From NCBI RefSeq assembly GCF_026712245.1, contig NZ_JAPPUY010000001.1:806001-870000 (forward strand): DNA of 64,000 nt, written 5' to 3'. This document shows, piece after piece, positions 19,841 to 29,293 of this stretch (position 1 is the first letter of the stretch; each line of letters opens with the position of its first letter). Source of the DNA: Roseateles hydrophilus. Its GTDB lineage: Bacteria > Pseudomonadota > Gammaproteobacteria > Burkholderiales > Burkholderiaceae_C. Made by a program: the position numbers and the translations under genes. The notes under the pieces are model-generated. The model searched no databases, had not been told where the DNA came from, and saw nothing but the letters and a program-made list of their open reading frames with translations.

Positions 19841-20335
19841 CTAGCGACTGCGTCGGACGTAGTCGACGAAGTCAAAGCGCAAACCGGCGCTGCTGGTGCG
19901 CGTCTCGCGCGTGGCTTCGGTGAATCGGTCGCGCGGCCACGTGGGGAAATGCCGGTCGGCATCGGGGAAAGCGGCATCCACCTCGGTCAGTGCGAGTTTG
20001 TCCGCGAGCGGCAGCGCCAGCCCATAGATCTCGCCGCCGCCGATGACGCAGACCTCGGGCTCGGCGCAGGCGGCCAGCGCCGCGTCCAGGCTGGCGAAGA
20101 CTTCGGCACCGGGCAGTTCGCTCGCGCTGCGGCTGACGACGAGATTGCGCCGGCCGGGCAGCGGGCGGAACTTCGCCGGCAGGGAGTCCCAGGTCTTGCG
20201 GCCCATGACGACGGGCTTGCCCAGCGTCAGCGCCTTGAAGCGCGCCAGGTCTTCGGGCAGGTGCCACAGCAGCGCGTTGTCGCGGCCGATGGCGCCGTCA
20301 CGGGCCACGGCCGCAACCAGCGTGATCGTGCTCAT
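19841..20335 (-). CDS. folA: Dihydrofolate reductase
   Basis: Reduces dihydrofolate to tetrahydrofolate with NADPH; it is the target of trimethoprim. The 164-residue protein has the N-terminal strand [21 protein letters not shown], the conserved acidic residue in [10 protein letters not shown], the NADPH-binding blocks [12 protein letters not shown] and RRNLVVSR, and [14 protein letters not shown]. Its start codon overlaps the thyA stop as ATGA, so the two genes are translationally coupled, as expected for enzymes of the thymidylate cycle. Confidence 0.95.
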   Translation of the reverse strand: MSTITLVAAVARDGAIGRDNALLWHLPEDLARFKALTLGKPVVMGRKTWDSLPAKFRPLPGRRNLVVSRSASELPGAEVFASLDAALAACAEPEVCVIGGGEIYGLALPLADKLALTEVDAAFPDADRHFPTWPRDRFTEATRETRTSSAGLRFDFVDYVRRSR

Positions 20336-21147
20336 ACGGCGACCGGTGCCTTGATGGCTGGATGCGGGTCGTAGCCGCTGAGCTCGAAGTCCTCGAACTC
20401 GTAGTCGAAGATCGATGCCGGCCGACGCTTGATCGTCATGGTCGGGTAGGGCCGGGGCTCGCGGGCCAGCTGGGTCTGCACCTGCTCCACGTGGTTGTCG
20501 TAGATGTGGCAGTCGCCGCCGGTCCAGATGAAGTCGCCGAGCGCCAGATCGCACTGCTGCGCCAGCATCATGGTCAGCAGTGCGTAGCTGGCGATGTTGA
20601 ACGGCACGCCGAGGAAGATGTCGGCCGAGCGCTGGTAGAGCTGGCAGCTCAAGCGGCCGTCCGCCACGTAGAACTGGAAGAACGCGTGGCAGGGCATCAG
20701 CGCCATCTTGGACAGGTCGGCCACGTTCCACGCGCTGACGATGATGCGGCGCGAGTCCGGGTTGGACTTCAGCGTCTTCACGACCTCGGCGATCTGGTCG
20801 ATGTGGCCGCCGTCTGGCGTGGGCCAGTTGCGCCATTGCACGCCGTAGACGGGGCCCAGGTCGCCGTCCTCGCGCGCCCATTCATTCCAGATCGTCACGC
20901 CGCGCTCCTGCAGCCACTTGACGTTGCTGTCGCCGCGCAGGAACCACAGCAGCTCCAGGATGATGGACTTCAGGTGCACCTTCTTGGTCGTCACCAGCGG
21001 GAAGCCGGCAGCGAGGTCGAAGCGCATCTGGTGGCCGAACACGCTGCGCGTGCCGGTGCCGGTGCGGTCGCTCTTGTGCACGCCATGCTCGAACACATGG
21101 CGCATGAAATCTTCGTATTGCTGCGGAGGGCGGGGCAGGGTGCTCAT
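20332..21147 (-). CDS. thyA: Thymidylate synthase
   Basis: Methylates dUMP to dTMP with methylene-tetrahydrofolate, producing dihydrofolate for FolA. The 271-residue protein aligns along its length with E. coli Thy[20 protein letters not shown], the active-site cysteine in [33 protein letters not shown] and the C-terminal [10 protein letters not shown]. The start at 21147 is chosen by family length; an ATG three codons upstream (21156) is possible, and neither has a clear ribosome site. It lies 17 bases after the tetR stop on the same strand, so read-through from the efflux operon is possible. Confidence 0.95.
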   Translation of the reverse strand: MSTLPRPPQQYEDFMRHVFEHGVHKSDRTGTGTRSVFGHQMRFDLAAGFPLVTTKKVHLKSIILELLWFLRGDSNVKWLQERGVTIWNEWAREDGDLGPVYGVQWRNWPTPDGGHIDQIAEVVKTLKSNPDSRRIIVSAWNVADLSKMALMPCHAFFQFYVADGRLSCQLYQRSADIFLGVPFNIASYALLTMMLAQQCDLALGDFIWTGGDCHIYDNHVEQVQTQLAREPRPYPTMTIKRRPASIFDYEFEDFELSGYDPHPAIKAPVAV

Positions 21148-21164
21148 GCCCGGCATTGTCTCTG

Positions 21165-21773
21165 CTACGGCGCGAGCAGCACCTGCAGCACGCGCCGCAT
21201 CACGGGCGCCATGGCCGGCACGCGTTGCGACATCGCCGGGTCGCGCACGCTCAGCGCGGTCAGCCCGTTGAACAGTGCGCCCAGCATCAGCGCGCGGCCC
21301 TGGATCTCGCCGGCGGGCAGGCGGTCCGCATGCTCGCCCAGGCTTTGGCGGATCAGTTCCTGGGCCTTTGCGTTCACCAGCGCCTGGCTTTGCTGCACCA
21401 CCGCCGCGAGCTTGGGGTTGCGGCTGGCCTCGGCCAGCACCTCCAGCTGCAGTGCGGCCTCGGCCACCTGGCTGTGCTCGTCGATGGCTGCTTCGGTACC
21501 CGCCAGCATCTGCTCCAGCAGGTCGCCGGCCTGCCGGAACTCGGCGATGCGGGCGAGGATGTCCTCGCAGTCCCGCTCGACGATGGCCGCGATGATGTCG
21601 TCCTTGTTCTCGAACAGGTTGTAGATGTGGCCGGGGCTCATGCCCGCCGTCTTGGCGATCTCGGCCATGCTGGCGGCGTGGAAGCCGCGGCGGCGAAAGC
21701 AGTCGGCCGCGGCGTCCAGTACCTGCTGGCGGCGCGCCAGCGTGCGGTCGGAGGGAGTGGTGGTGACAGTCAC
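21165..21773 (-). CDS. TetR-family repressor of the RND efflux operon
   Basis: DNA-binding regulator of 202 residues. The N-terminal helix-turn-helix is visible in [19 protein letters not shown] followed by [19 protein letters not shown]; the C-terminal ligand-binding part is less conserved. The GTG start at 21773 overlaps the stop of the outer-membrane channel gene as GTGA, so it is the fourth gene of the efflux operon. Such linked TetR proteins usually repress their pump, and two palindromes upstream of the adaptor gene (27601-27663) are candidate operators. The inducer is unknown. Confidence 0.9.
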   Translation of the reverse strand: MTVTTTPSDRTLARRQQVLDAAADCFRRRGFHAASMAEIAKTAGMSPGHIYNLFENKDDIIAAIVERDCEDILARIAEFRQAGDLLEQMLAGTEAAIDEHSQVAEAALQLEVLAEASRNPKLAAVVQQSQALVNAKAQELIRQSLGEHADRLPAGEIQGRALMLGALFNGLTALSVRDPAMSQRVPAMAPVMRRVLQVLLAP

Positions 21774-23164
21774 GAGCCGGATTGTGTGCCGGCCTGGCCG
21801 CCGGCCAGCACCTTGTACAGCGTCACGCGGTTGACCTGCTGGGCGAGCCGGCTGCTGATCAGGCCCTGCTCGGCGGCGTACAGCGAGCGCTGGGCGTCCA
21901 GCGTGGCGAGGCGATCGTCCAGACCTTGGCGGAAGCGCGCCTCTGCCAGCCGCAGCGCGTCCTGCGTCTGCGCCACGAGCCGCTGCTGCGACGCGATCTG
22001 CTGGCCCAGTGTGGCGCGTGCGGCGAGCGCATCGGCCACGTCGCGGAAGGCGGCCTGGATGGCCTTTTCGTACTGCGCCAGCGCGATGTCGCGGTCCACC
22101 TGGGCGATGCTCAGGTTGGCCTGGTTGCGGCCGGCGTCGAAGATGGGCAGCGACACCTGCGGCATGAAGGTCCACAGGCCCGAGCCCGAGCGGAACAGGC
22201 CGTCCAGCTCGCCGCTGGCGCTGCCGGCGCTGGCCGTGAGGCTGATGCGCGGGAAGAACGCCGCGCGCGCCGCGCCGATGTTGGCGTTGGCCGCCTGCAG
22301 CGTGCGCTCGGCCTGCTGCACGTCGGGGCGGGCCAGCAGCACCTCGCTGGGCAGGCCGGCGGCCAGCTCGGCGGTCTGCGTGACGGCCGTGGCGGTGCCG
22401 GCCACGGGCAGTTGCTCGGGCGTCAGCGGCTGGCCCACCAGCAGCGCCAGCGCATTGCGGTCCTGCGCGACCTGGGTGGTCAGCCCGGCGAGATCGGTCT
22501 GTGCCGTCTCTGCGGCGATCTCGGCCTGGCGCAGGTCCAGCGCAGAGGCCACGCCGGCCGCCTGCAGCCGCTGCGTGAGGCGCAGGCCGTCCTGGCGGGC
22601 CAGCAGCGTCTGCTCGGCCAGACGCAGCTTCTCCTGGTCGGCGGCCAGCGTCAGGTAGGCACCCGCCACTTCGGCGACGAGGCTGAGCTGCGCGCTGCGG
22701 CGCGCGTCGTCGGTGGCAAGGTACTGCTGCAGCGCCGCGTCGTTGAGGCTCTTCACGCGGCCGAACAGGTCCAGCTCCCAGGCACTGACGCCCAGCGTGG
22801 CGGTGTACTGGCGGCTGATGCTGCCGCCGGGCGAGCGCGTGGCCGATTGAGCAGCGGCGGCGTTGACGCTGGGCAGGCGGTCGGCCTGCTGCACGCCGTA
22901 CTGCGCCTGGGCGCGCTGCACGTTCAGCACCGCCACGCGCAGGTCGCGGTTGTTGGCGAGCGCCTGTTCGATCAGGGCTTGCAGCCGTGCGTCGGTGAAG
23001 AACTCGCGCCAGCCGAGATCGGCGGCCTTGGCTTGCGTGGCGCTGCCCTGGGGCACCGGCCATTGCGCAGCCACCGGGGCGGCAGGGCGCTCATACGTGG
23101 GCGCCATGCTGGCGCAGCCGGCCAGCGCGAGGCTCGCGGCGAGGATGGTCAGGAACTTGGTCAT
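21770..23164 (-). CDS. RND efflux outer-membrane channel (OprM/NodT-type lipoprotein)
   Basis: Trimeric TolC-like exit duct of a tripartite pump. The 464-residue precursor has a lipoprotein signal with lipobox LAGC near residue 17, followed by two outer-membrane-efflux repeats rich in coiled helices. The typical block [18 protein letters not shown] is near residue 120 and [11 protein letters not shown] near residue 310. Start and stop abut the neighbouring genes: one base after the RND pump stop, and a GTGA overlap with tetR. It acts with the adaptor (26325-27554) and pump (23166-26309). Confidence 0.94.
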   Translation of the reverse strand: MTKFLTILAASLALAGCASMAPTYERPAAPVAAQWPVPQGSATQAKAADLGWREFFTDARLQALIEQALANNRDLRVAVLNVQRAQAQYGVQQADRLPSVNAAAAQSATRSPGGSISRQYTATLGVSAWELDLFGRVKSLNDAALQQYLATDDARRSAQLSLVAEVAGAYLTLAADQEKLRLAEQTLLARQDGLRLTQRLQAAGVASALDLRQAEIAAETAQTDLAGLTTQVAQDRNALALLVGQPLTPEQLPVAGTATAVTQTAELAAGLPSEVLLARPDVQQAERTLQAANANIGAARAAFFPRISLTASAGSASGELDGLFRSGSGLWTFMPQVSLPIFDAGRNQANLSIAQVDRDIALAQYEKAIQAAFRDVADALAARATLGQQIASQQRLVAQTQDALRLAEARFRQGLDDRLATLDAQRSLYAAEQGLISSRLAQQVNRVTLYKVLAGGQAGTQSGS

Positions 23165-23165
23165 G

Positions 23166-26100
23166 TCACACGCCCTCCAGGGCTTGGGGCGCCGCCTGCG
23201 GGGCGGGCGCCGGGGAAGTCTTCTTGGGGAACCAGGTCTGCACGGCGACGAAGAACACCGGCACGAAGAAGATGCCCAGCACCGTCGCGCTCAACATGCC
23301 GCCCAGCACGCCGGTGCCGATGGCGTTCTGGCTGCCCGAGCCGGCGCCGGTGGCAATCGCCAGTGGCAACACACCCAGCGCGAAGGCCAGCGACGTCATC
23401 AGGATGGGGCGCAGCCGCAGGCGCACGGCCTCCAGCGTGGCGGTGACGGCGTCGCGGCCGGCCTCCATCTGCTCCTTGGCGAACTCGACGATGAGGATGG
23501 CGTTCTTGGCCGACAGGCCGATGGTCGTCAGCAGGCCGACCTGGAAGTACACGTCGTTGGACAAGCCACGCAGCGTTGCTGCCAGCAGCGCGCCGATGAC
23601 GCCCAGCGGCACCACCAGCATCACCGAGAACGGGATGCTCCAGCTCTCGTACAGCGCGGCCAGGCACAGGAACACCACCAGCAGCGAGATCGCGTACAGC
23701 ATGGGTGCCTGGTCGCCGGTCAGGCGTTCCTGGTAGGACAGGCCCGTCCAGCTCACGGCGATGCCCGGGGGCAGCTGGGCGACGATGGCTTCCACCGACT
23801 TCATCGCCGCACCCGAGCTCTGGCCCGGCGCCGGCTGACCCAGCACTTCCAGTGCGGGCAGGCCGTTGTAGCGCTCCAGGCGGGGCGAGCCCAGCTCCCA
23901 GCTCGCGGTGCCGAAAGCCGAGAACGGCACCATCTGGCCCTGCGCGTTGCGCACGCGCCAGCTGTTCAGGTCGTCAGGCTGCATGCGGTAGGCCGCGTCG
24001 GCCTGCAGGTAGACCTTCTTCACGCGGCCGCGGTCGATGAAGTCGTTCACGTAGCTGCCGCCCCAGGCGGTGGACAGCAGGCTGTTGATGTCGGCGACCG
24101 ACAGGCCCAGGGCGCCGGCCTTGGCCGTGTCCACGTCCAGGCGCAGCTGCGGCGCATCGGCCAGGCCGTTGGGGCGCACGGCCACCAGCGTCGGGTCCTT
24201 GGCGGCCAGGCCCAGGAACTGGTTGCGCGCGGCGACGAGCGCGTCGCGGCCCACGCCGCCCTGGTCCTGCAGGTAGATGTCGAAGCCGCTGGCATTGCCC
24301 AGCTCCAGCACGGCCGGTGGTGCGAACGCGAAGACGGAGGCGTCGCGGAACTGCATGAAGGCGCCCATCGCGCGGCCGGCGATGGCCTGTACCTGCTGGG
24401 CGGCGCTCTTGCGCTCGCCCCAGTCCTTGAGCTTCACGAAGCCAATGGCCATGTTCTCGCCACGGCCGGCGAAGCTGAAGCCGGTGACGGCGAACACGGA
24501 CTCGACGTTGTCCTTCTCGTTCTGCAGGAAGTGGTTCTCCACGCGTTGAACGACGTCCATCGTGCGCGCCTGTGTGGCGCCGGCCGGGAGCTGGATCTGC
24601 GAGAACAGGATGCCCTGGTCTTCTTCGGGCAGGAAGGACGTGGGCAGCCGCATGAACAGCCAGGCCATGCCCAGCACCAGCGCGCCGTAGACCACCAGGT
24701 GGCGGCCCCAGCGGCGCAGCATGCGCGCGACGACGCCCTGGTAGCCGGTGGTGGCACTGTCAAAGCGCCGGTTGAAAGCACCGAAGAAGCCGCGCGTGGC
24801 CGGACCGTGGCCCGGCTTGAGCAGCGTGGCGCACAGCGCCGGCGTCAGCACCAGGGCGACGAACACCGACAGCACCATGGCCGACACGATGGTGATGGAG
24901 AACTGGCGGTAGATGACGCCGGTGGACCCGCCGAAGAAGGCCATCGGGACGAACACGGCCGACAGCACGAGGGCGATGCCCACCAGCGCGCCGGTGATCT
25001 GGCCCATGGACTTGCGCGTGGCCTCGACCGGGGACAGGCCTTCCTCCGTCATCACGCGCTCGACGTTCTCGACGACGACGATGGCGTCGTCCACCAGCAG
25101 GCCGATGGCCAGCACCAGGCCGAACATCGTCAGCGTGTTGATGGAAAAGCCCGCCGCGGCCATGACGCCGAAGGTGCCCAGCAGCACGACCGGCACCGCG
25201 ATCGTCGGGATCAGCGTGGCGCGGAAGTTCTGCAGGAACAGATACATCACCAGGAACACGAGGATCACCGCCTCGATCAGCGTCTTCACCACCTCGTGGA
25301 TGGAGACTTCGACGAAGGGCGTGCTGTCGTAGGGGATGACGGCCTTCACGCCGGCGGGCATGAAGCCCTCCATGCGCTTGAGTTCCGCCTCGACGGCCTT
25401 GGCCGTGGACAGCGCGTTGGCGCCGGTGGCCAGCTTCACGGCCACGCCTGCGGCGGGCTTGCCGTTGTAGCGCGACACGGTGGCGTAGCTCTCCGCGCCC
25501 AGCTCCACGCGGGCGACGTCACGCAGATGCACGGTGGCGCCATCGGCGGCCGTCTTCAGCACGATGTTGCGAAACTGCTCGGGCGTCTGCAGGCGGCTCT
25601 GCGCCGTGACGGTGGCGTTGAGCTGCTGGCCCACGTTGGCGGGCGCGGCGCCCAGTTGGCCGGCGGAGACCTGCGCGTTCTGCGCCTGGATGGCGGCGGA
25701 CACGTCGGCCGGCGTCAGGCCGTGCTGGTTGAGCTGGTTGGGGTTCAGCCAGATGCGCATCGCGTACTGCGCGCCGAACAGCTGCACTTCGCCCACGCCT
25801 TCCACGCGGCTCAACGGGTCCAGCACGTTGGTGGACACGTAGTCCGACAGGTCGGTGCCGGAGAGCTTGCCATCCTCCGACACGAAGCCCACCACCATCA
25901 GGAAGTTGATCGTGGACTTCACCACCTGCACGCCCTGGCGTTGCACTTCCTGCGGCAGCAGCGGTGTGGCGGCGGCCAGCTTGTTCTGCACCTGCACCTG
26001 GGCGGTGTCGGGGTTGGTGCCGGCGGCGAAGGTCAGTGTGATGCTGGCGTTGCCCTGCGAGTCCGACGTGGAGGACATGTAGGTCAGGCCATCAATGCCC

Positions 26101-26309
26101 TTGAGCTTTTGCTCGATGACCTGGGTGACGGTGTCTTCCAGCGTCTTGGCCGAGGCGCCGGGGTAGGTGGCATTGATGGAGACCTGCGGCGGCGCAATGC
26201 TCGGGTATTGCGAGACCGGCAGCGTGCGGATGGACAGCGCGCCGGCCAGCATCACGACGATGGCCAGCACCCACGCGAAGATGGGGCGGTCGATGAAGAA
26301 ACGTGACAT
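23166..26309 (-). CDS. RND multidrug efflux pump, HAE1 family (AcrB/MexB-like)
   Basis: Proton-driven inner-membrane transporter that exports hydrophobic and amphiphilic drugs. The product is 1047 residues, the full family length, with the N-terminus [17 protein letters not shown]. The proton-relay double Asp is visible in [16 protein letters not shown] near residue 405, and the second half repeats the helix bundle ([19 protein letters not shown]). Large periplasmic loops lie between helices 1-2 and 7-8. It is the second gene of the adaptor-pump-channel-tetR operon. The substrate range cannot be read from sequence; AcrB/MexB relatives in Burkholderiales export trimethoprim and chloramphenicol among others. 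Confidence 0.95.
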   Translation of the reverse strand: MSRFFIDRPIFAWVLAIVVMLAGALSIRTLPVSQYPSIAPPQVSINATYPGASAKTLEDTVTQVIEQKLKGIDGLTYMSSTSDSQGNASITLTFAAGTNPDTAQVQVQNKLAAATPLLPQEVQRQGVQVVKSTINFLMVVGFVSEDGKLSGTDLSDYVSTNVLDPLSRVEGVGEVQLFGAQYAMRIWLNPNQLNQHGLTPADVSAAIQAQNAQVSAGQLGAAPANVGQQLNATVTAQSRLQTPEQFRNIVLKTAADGATVHLRDVARVELGAESYATVSRYNGKPAAGVAVKLATGANALSTAKAVEAELKRMEGFMPAGVKAVIPYDSTPFVEVSIHEVVKTLIEAVILVFLVMYLFLQNFRATLIPTIAVPVVLLGTFGVMAAAGFSINTLTMFGLVLAIGLLVDDAIVVVENVERVMTEEGLSPVEATRKSMGQITGALVGIALVLSAVFVPMAFFGGSTGVIYRQFSITIVSAMVLSVFVALVLTPALCATLLKPGHGPATRGFFGAFNRRFDSATTGYQGVVARMLRRWGRHLVVYGALVLGMAWLFMRLPTSFLPEEDQGILFSQIQLPAGATQARTMDVVQRVENHFLQNEKDNVESVFAVTGFSFAGRGENMAIGFVKLKDWGERKSAAQQVQAIAGRAMGAFMQFRDASVFAFAPPAVLELGNASGFDIYLQDQGGVGRDALVAARNQFLGLAAKDPTLVAVRPNGLADAPQLRLDVDTAKAGALGLSVADINSLLSTAWGGSYVNDFIDRGRVKKVYLQADAAYRMQPDDLNSWRVRNAQGQMVPFSAFGTASWELGSPRLERYNGLPALEVLGQPAPGQSSGAAMKSVEAIVAQLPPGIAVSWTGLSYQERLTGDQAPMLYAISLLVVFLCLAALYESWSIPFSVMLVVPLGVIGALLAATLRGLSNDVYFQVGLLTTIGLSAKNAILIVEFAKEQMEAGRDAVTATLEAVRLRLRPILMTSLAFALGVLPLAIATGAGSGSQNAIGTGVLGGMLSATVLGIFFVPVFFVAVQTWFPKKTSPAPAPQAAPQALEGV

Positions 26310-26324
26310 GGGAGAGCCTTTCGA

Positions 26325-27554
26325 TCAGCGGGCTTGCGCGGCGGCGACCGGGACGGTGGCGGCAGGCGCGGCGGCGGCGGGGGCCTGCACCGGCTGCACC
26401 GGTGCGCCCGGGCGCAGGCGCTGCAGGCCGTCGACGATGAGGTGCTCGCCCGCGGCCAGGCCCGAGGTCACCAGCCACTGGCCGTTCACCACGGCGCCGG
26501 TCTGCAGCACGCGGGCCTCGGCCTTGCCGTCCTTGTCGACCACCATGGCCGTGGCGTTGCCCTTGGCATCACGCTGCACGGCGGCCTGCGGCACCAGGAT
26601 GCCCTCGGCCTGCACGCCACTCTGCACCTGGGCGCGCACATACATGCCGGGCAGCAGCTGGCGCTTGGGGTTGGGGAACTGGGCGCGCAGCGTCACGCTG
26701 CCGCTGGCCGGGTCCACCTGCAGCTCGCTGAACTGCAGCGTGCCGGGCAGCGGGTAGGTGCTGCCGTCTTCCAGCAGCAGCGTCACGCGGGCCTGGCCGG
26801 CAGCGTCGCGCTGCAGCGTGCCGTCGGCCAGCTGGCGCTGCAGGCGCAGCAGCTCGGCGCTGGTCTGCTGCACGTCGACATAGATGGTGTCCAGCTGCTG
26901 CAGCGTGGCCATGGCGGTGGTCTGGTTGGCGGTCACCAGCGCGCCGGGCGTCACGGCCGAGCGGCCGATGCGGCCGGCGATGGGCGCGGTCACGCGGGTG
27001 CGGTCCAGGTCGATCTGTGCGGTGCGCACCGCGGCGGTGGCGGCCGCCACGTCGGCCTGTGCCTGCTTCAGCGCGGCCTGCGCGTCGTCGCGCAGTTGCT
27101 TGGAGACGGCGTCGATGCCGGCCAGCTCGTCATAGCGGGCGGCCTTCAGGCGCGCGGTCGTCGCGGCGGCCTCGGCCTTGGCCAGCGTGGCGCGGGCGCT
27201 GTCCAGCGCGGCCTCGTAGCTGGCGGGGTCGATCTGGTAGAGCAGCTGGCCGGCCTTGACGTCGCTGCCCTCGGTGAAGGCGCGGGTCTTGACGATGCCG
27301 GTCACCTGCGGCCGCACCTCGGCAGTCTGCGTGGCCACGGTGCGGCCGGCCAGCTCGGTGGCCAGCGTGACGCGCTGCGGCTGCAGCGTGAGCACGCTCA
27401 CCGGGGCCGCCTGCGCGGCGCCGCCCTGTGGCTGGGTTTTGGAATCGGCCTTGCCGCAGGCGGTCAGCGACAGCGCGGCCAGCACGGCGACCGCCAGCGT
27501 CAGCGCGGTGAACACCGGCATGCCGAGTGAGAGACGGGAAGGGGACTTGGACAT
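26325..27554 (-). CDS. RND efflux periplasmic adaptor (AcrA/MexA-like lipoprotein)
   Basis: Membrane-fusion protein that links the RND pump to the outer-membrane channel. The product is about 409 residues. The signal peptide carries a lipobox ending LSLTAC. A barrel-sandwich region follows, with EVRPQVTGIVKTRAFTEG, then an alpha-hairpin of about 90 residues (SARATLAKAEAAATTARLKA) and APIAGRIGRSAVTPG. The C-terminus is Ala/Pro-rich. ATG at 27554 has GAGG 6 bases upstream. It is the first gene of the operon, and the pump follows after 15 bases. Confidence 0.93.
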   Translation of the reverse strand: MSKSPSRLSLGMPVFTALTLAVAVLAALSLTACGKADSKTQPQGGAAQAAPVSVLTLQPQRVTLATELAGRTVATQTAEVRPQVTGIVKTRAFTEGSDVKAGQLLYQIDPASYEAALDSARATLAKAEAAATTARLKAARYDELAGIDAVSKQLRDDAQAALKQAQADVAAATAAVRTAQIDLDRTRVTAPIAGRIGRSAVTPGALVTANQTTAMATLQQLDTIYVDVQQTSAELLRLQRQLADGTLQRDAAGQARVTLLLEDGSTYPLPGTLQFSELQVDPASGSVTLRAQFPNPKRQLLPGMYVRAQVQSGVQAEGILVPQAAVQRDAKGNATAMVVDKDGKAEARVLQTGAVVNGQWLVTSGLAAGEHLIVDGLQRLRPGAPVQPVQAPAAAAPAATVPVAAAQAR

Positions 27555-27600
27555 CGTGAACCTCGGTGGCGGAGCCGCTGCCTGCGGCGCTTTGAAGACT

Positions 27601-27663
27601 GAATGATCGTTCATTCTATTTTTCTGCTGCGCTGCAGCAAGCGAAATCTGAATGACCATTCAG
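27601..27663 (-). promoter_or_regulatory. Two TetR-type palindromes upstream of the efflux operon
   Basis: Site 1 (27601-27616) is GAATGA-tcgt-TCATTC. Site 2 (27648-27663) is CTGAATG-ac-CATTCAG. Both carry the half-site TGAATGA; their centres are 47 bases apart, and they sit 47-110 bases upstream of the adaptor start. The paired arrangement and the TetR gene at the operon end make autoregulation the simplest reading. Confidence 0.55.
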
Positions 27664-27771
27664 TCCCGTGGGGGCTTTGCCGGCGCTGTCGTGGCATCCC
27701 GCACGGGCTGTGCACACGCCGGCCGCCGGGCCGCGTGGCGGTGATCAGCCGCAGCGCTCGCAGGGTTTTGA

Positions 27772-27811
27772 TGCGAATAATTCGCAAATGCGATTTGTTC
27801 GCATTTATGAT
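27772..27811 (+). promoter_or_regulatory. Double Fur-box-like operator with -10 element
   Basis: TGCGAAT-A-ATTCGCA (27772-27786) is a perfect 7-1-7 inverted repeat with the geometry of the Fur consensus. It is followed directly by AAATGCGA-tttgt-TCGCATTT (27786-27806). The second repeat runs into TATGAT (27806-27811), a good -10 box. Iron-dependent Fur binding here would block transcription of the downstream DUF4198 / EF-hand / TonB-receptor operon. Identification is by pattern only. Confidence 0.6.
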
Positions 27812-27873
27812 GAAAGGCACTGCTGTCGCTCGGGCAGCGCCACCGTCATCCCTTGCCCTTCACCCCACACGCC

Positions 27874-28674
27874 ATGTCCCCCTCCCGGCTCCGTCCGCTT
27901 GCCGCCTGCCTGGCCCCGCTGCTGCTCAGTGCCGCCGCCCAGGCCCATTCGCCCTACCTCAAGCCCAACGACTTCAACCCCTCGGCGCAGCGCAAGCATG
28001 TGACCGTGGAGGCCTCGTTCGCCGAGGGCGACTTGCGCCCCGACGTGGCGATGAAGTCAGACGCCTTCCACCTCGTCGGCCCCGATGGCAAGCAGCAGCC
28101 GCTGACGCCCGCCGCCGTGCTGAAGGACGCCAGCTACCTGGAAGTCCCGCTGGCCGCCGGCAACGGCACCTACCTGGTGTCCAGCGGCCTGCGCAAGGGG
28201 CGCCTCGCCAAGGGCGTGCTGCGCCAGGGCCAGGTGCATTTCGCCGAGCGCCAGGACGACGTGCAGCCCGGTGACCAGCCCATCGAGGTGCAAAGCCTCA
28301 CGCGCGCCGACGTCTACGTGACGCGCGGCACGCCCACGGCCGCCGAGTTCGACACCGCCGGCGTGCAGATCCAGCCCGTCAGCAAGCCCTATGCGCTGTA
28401 CGCCGGCGAGACCGTCACCGTGCGCGTGCGCGACGGCCGCCAGCCTCTGGCCGGCCAGGTGCTGACCGTCATTGCTGACGGCCAAAACTATGCCAACCAC
28501 AAGCAGCCCGAGCAGGACTACACCAGCAACGCCGCCGGCGAGGTCAGCTTCAAGCCCAAGACCGCCGGCCTGTACCTGCTGCAGGTGCGCGTGCGCCGCG
28601 CCTCGCCCGACAACCCCGCGCTGTGGCTCAGCCACACCGCCACGCTCACCGTCGAAGTCCAGCCCCAGCCGTGA
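27874..28674 (+). CDS. DUF4198-family periplasmic protein
   Basis: Exported protein of 266 residues with a signal peptide ending SAAAQA, then the typical mature N-terminus HSPYLKPN. DUF4198 proteins are found beside TonB-dependent receptors and metal transporters and are proposed to help uptake of metals or chelates; no enzyme activity is known. The C-terminal ~90 residues look like an Ig-like or carboxypeptidase-regulatory beta sandwich (YALYAGETVTVRVRDG followed by GQVLTVIADG). It is the first gene after the Fur-like site, so it is probably iron-repressed. The next gene starts at or just after its stop. Confidence 0.82.
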   Translation: MSPSRLRPLAACLAPLLLSAAAQAHSPYLKPNDFNPSAQRKHVTVEASFAEGDLRPDVAMKSDAFHLVGPDGKQQPLTPAAVLKDASYLEVPLAAGNGTYLVSSGLRKGRLAKGVLRQGQVHFAERQDDVQPGDQPIEVQSLTRADVYVTRGTPTAAEFDTAGVQIQPVSKPYALYAGETVTVRVRDGRQPLAGQVLTVIADGQNYANHKQPEQDYTSNAAGEVSFKPKTAGLYLLQVRVRRASPDNPALWLSHTATLTVEVQPQP

Positions 28675-28688
28675 AACCCGCCATCGCC

Positions 28689-29174
28689 ATGAAGCACACC
28701 CTCGCCGCCGCCCTGTTCGCCATCGCCGCATTGCCCGCCGCCGCCGCCTCGCATTCCTCCACCACCTTCATCACCGAGCAGGACATCAACGGCGACGGCC
28801 GCGTGCTGCTGGAGGAGTTCAAGCTGGGCCGCCAGGTCGAGTTCACGCGCATGGACTTCAACGCCGACGGCCAGCTCAGCGAGGCCGAGTACCTGGGCGA
28901 GTTCGAGGGCCGCCTGATGCAGCGCGTCGGCAAGATGGCCGACCCCGAGAAGCGCAAGGAAGAGCTGCAGCGCCAGATGCGCCAGGCCAAGGTGCGCTTC
29001 GGTGTGCTGGACGCCGACAGGAACGGCAGCATCAGCCTGGAGGAGTTCCAGGCCACCGGCCTGCGCATGTTCAAGCTGCACGACCGCAACCAGGACAACG
29101 GCGTCGACGAGGTCGACATCAAGCTCGCCGAAGAAGAGCGCAAGGCCGGCAAGACCGGCTTCGTGTCGCCCTGA
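28689..29174 (+). CDS. Exported EF-hand calcium-binding protein
   Basis: A 161-residue protein with signal peptide MKHTLAAALFAIAALPAAAA and four EF-hand-like loops: DINGDGRVLLEEF, DFNADGQLSEAEY, DADRNGSISLEEF and DRNQDNGVDEVDI. Most have the Asp-x-Asx-x-Asp-Gly ligand pattern with the final Glu/Asp; the fourth is the weakest. It is probably periplasmic. ATG at 28689 is preferred for the signal peptide, but GTG at 28671, which overlaps the previous stop as GTGA, would add six residues. It lies between DUF4198 and a TonB-dependent receptor in a putatively Fur-controlled operon, so a role in metal or haem acquisition is inferred, not shown. Confidence 0.85.
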   Translation: MKHTLAAALFAIAALPAAAASHSSTTFITEQDINGDGRVLLEEFKLGRQVEFTRMDFNADGQLSEAEYLGEFEGRLMQRVGKMADPEKRKEELQRQMRQAKVRFGVLDADRNGSISLEEFQATGLRMFKLHDRNQDNGVDEVDIKLAEEERKAGKTGFVSP

Positions 29175-29293
29175 CCAGCCTCGCCACCCCGGCTGCCCCG
29201 CACGACGGGGCGTGCCCCGACGTTTCCAGATCTCCAGCCAGCCATCGCGAACCCTGCGAAGCCAGCCAACCGGCCATTCCCACCAGGTTTCGC

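Noticed and set aside
19702-19977. Minus-strand frame ending GAGFEPATPAV across the second tRNA-Val
   Set aside because: This peptide is a known annotation artefact from antisense tRNA sequence.
22863-26306. 1147-codon plus-strand frame opposite the RND pump
   Set aside because: Its length comes from the lack of stops in antisense GC-rich DNA; it is His/Gln/Arg-rich and matches no protein family.
28671-28691. GTG start at 28671 for the EF-hand gene
   Set aside because: Possible by GTGA overlap, but ATG at 28689 gives a better signal peptide; left as an alternative.
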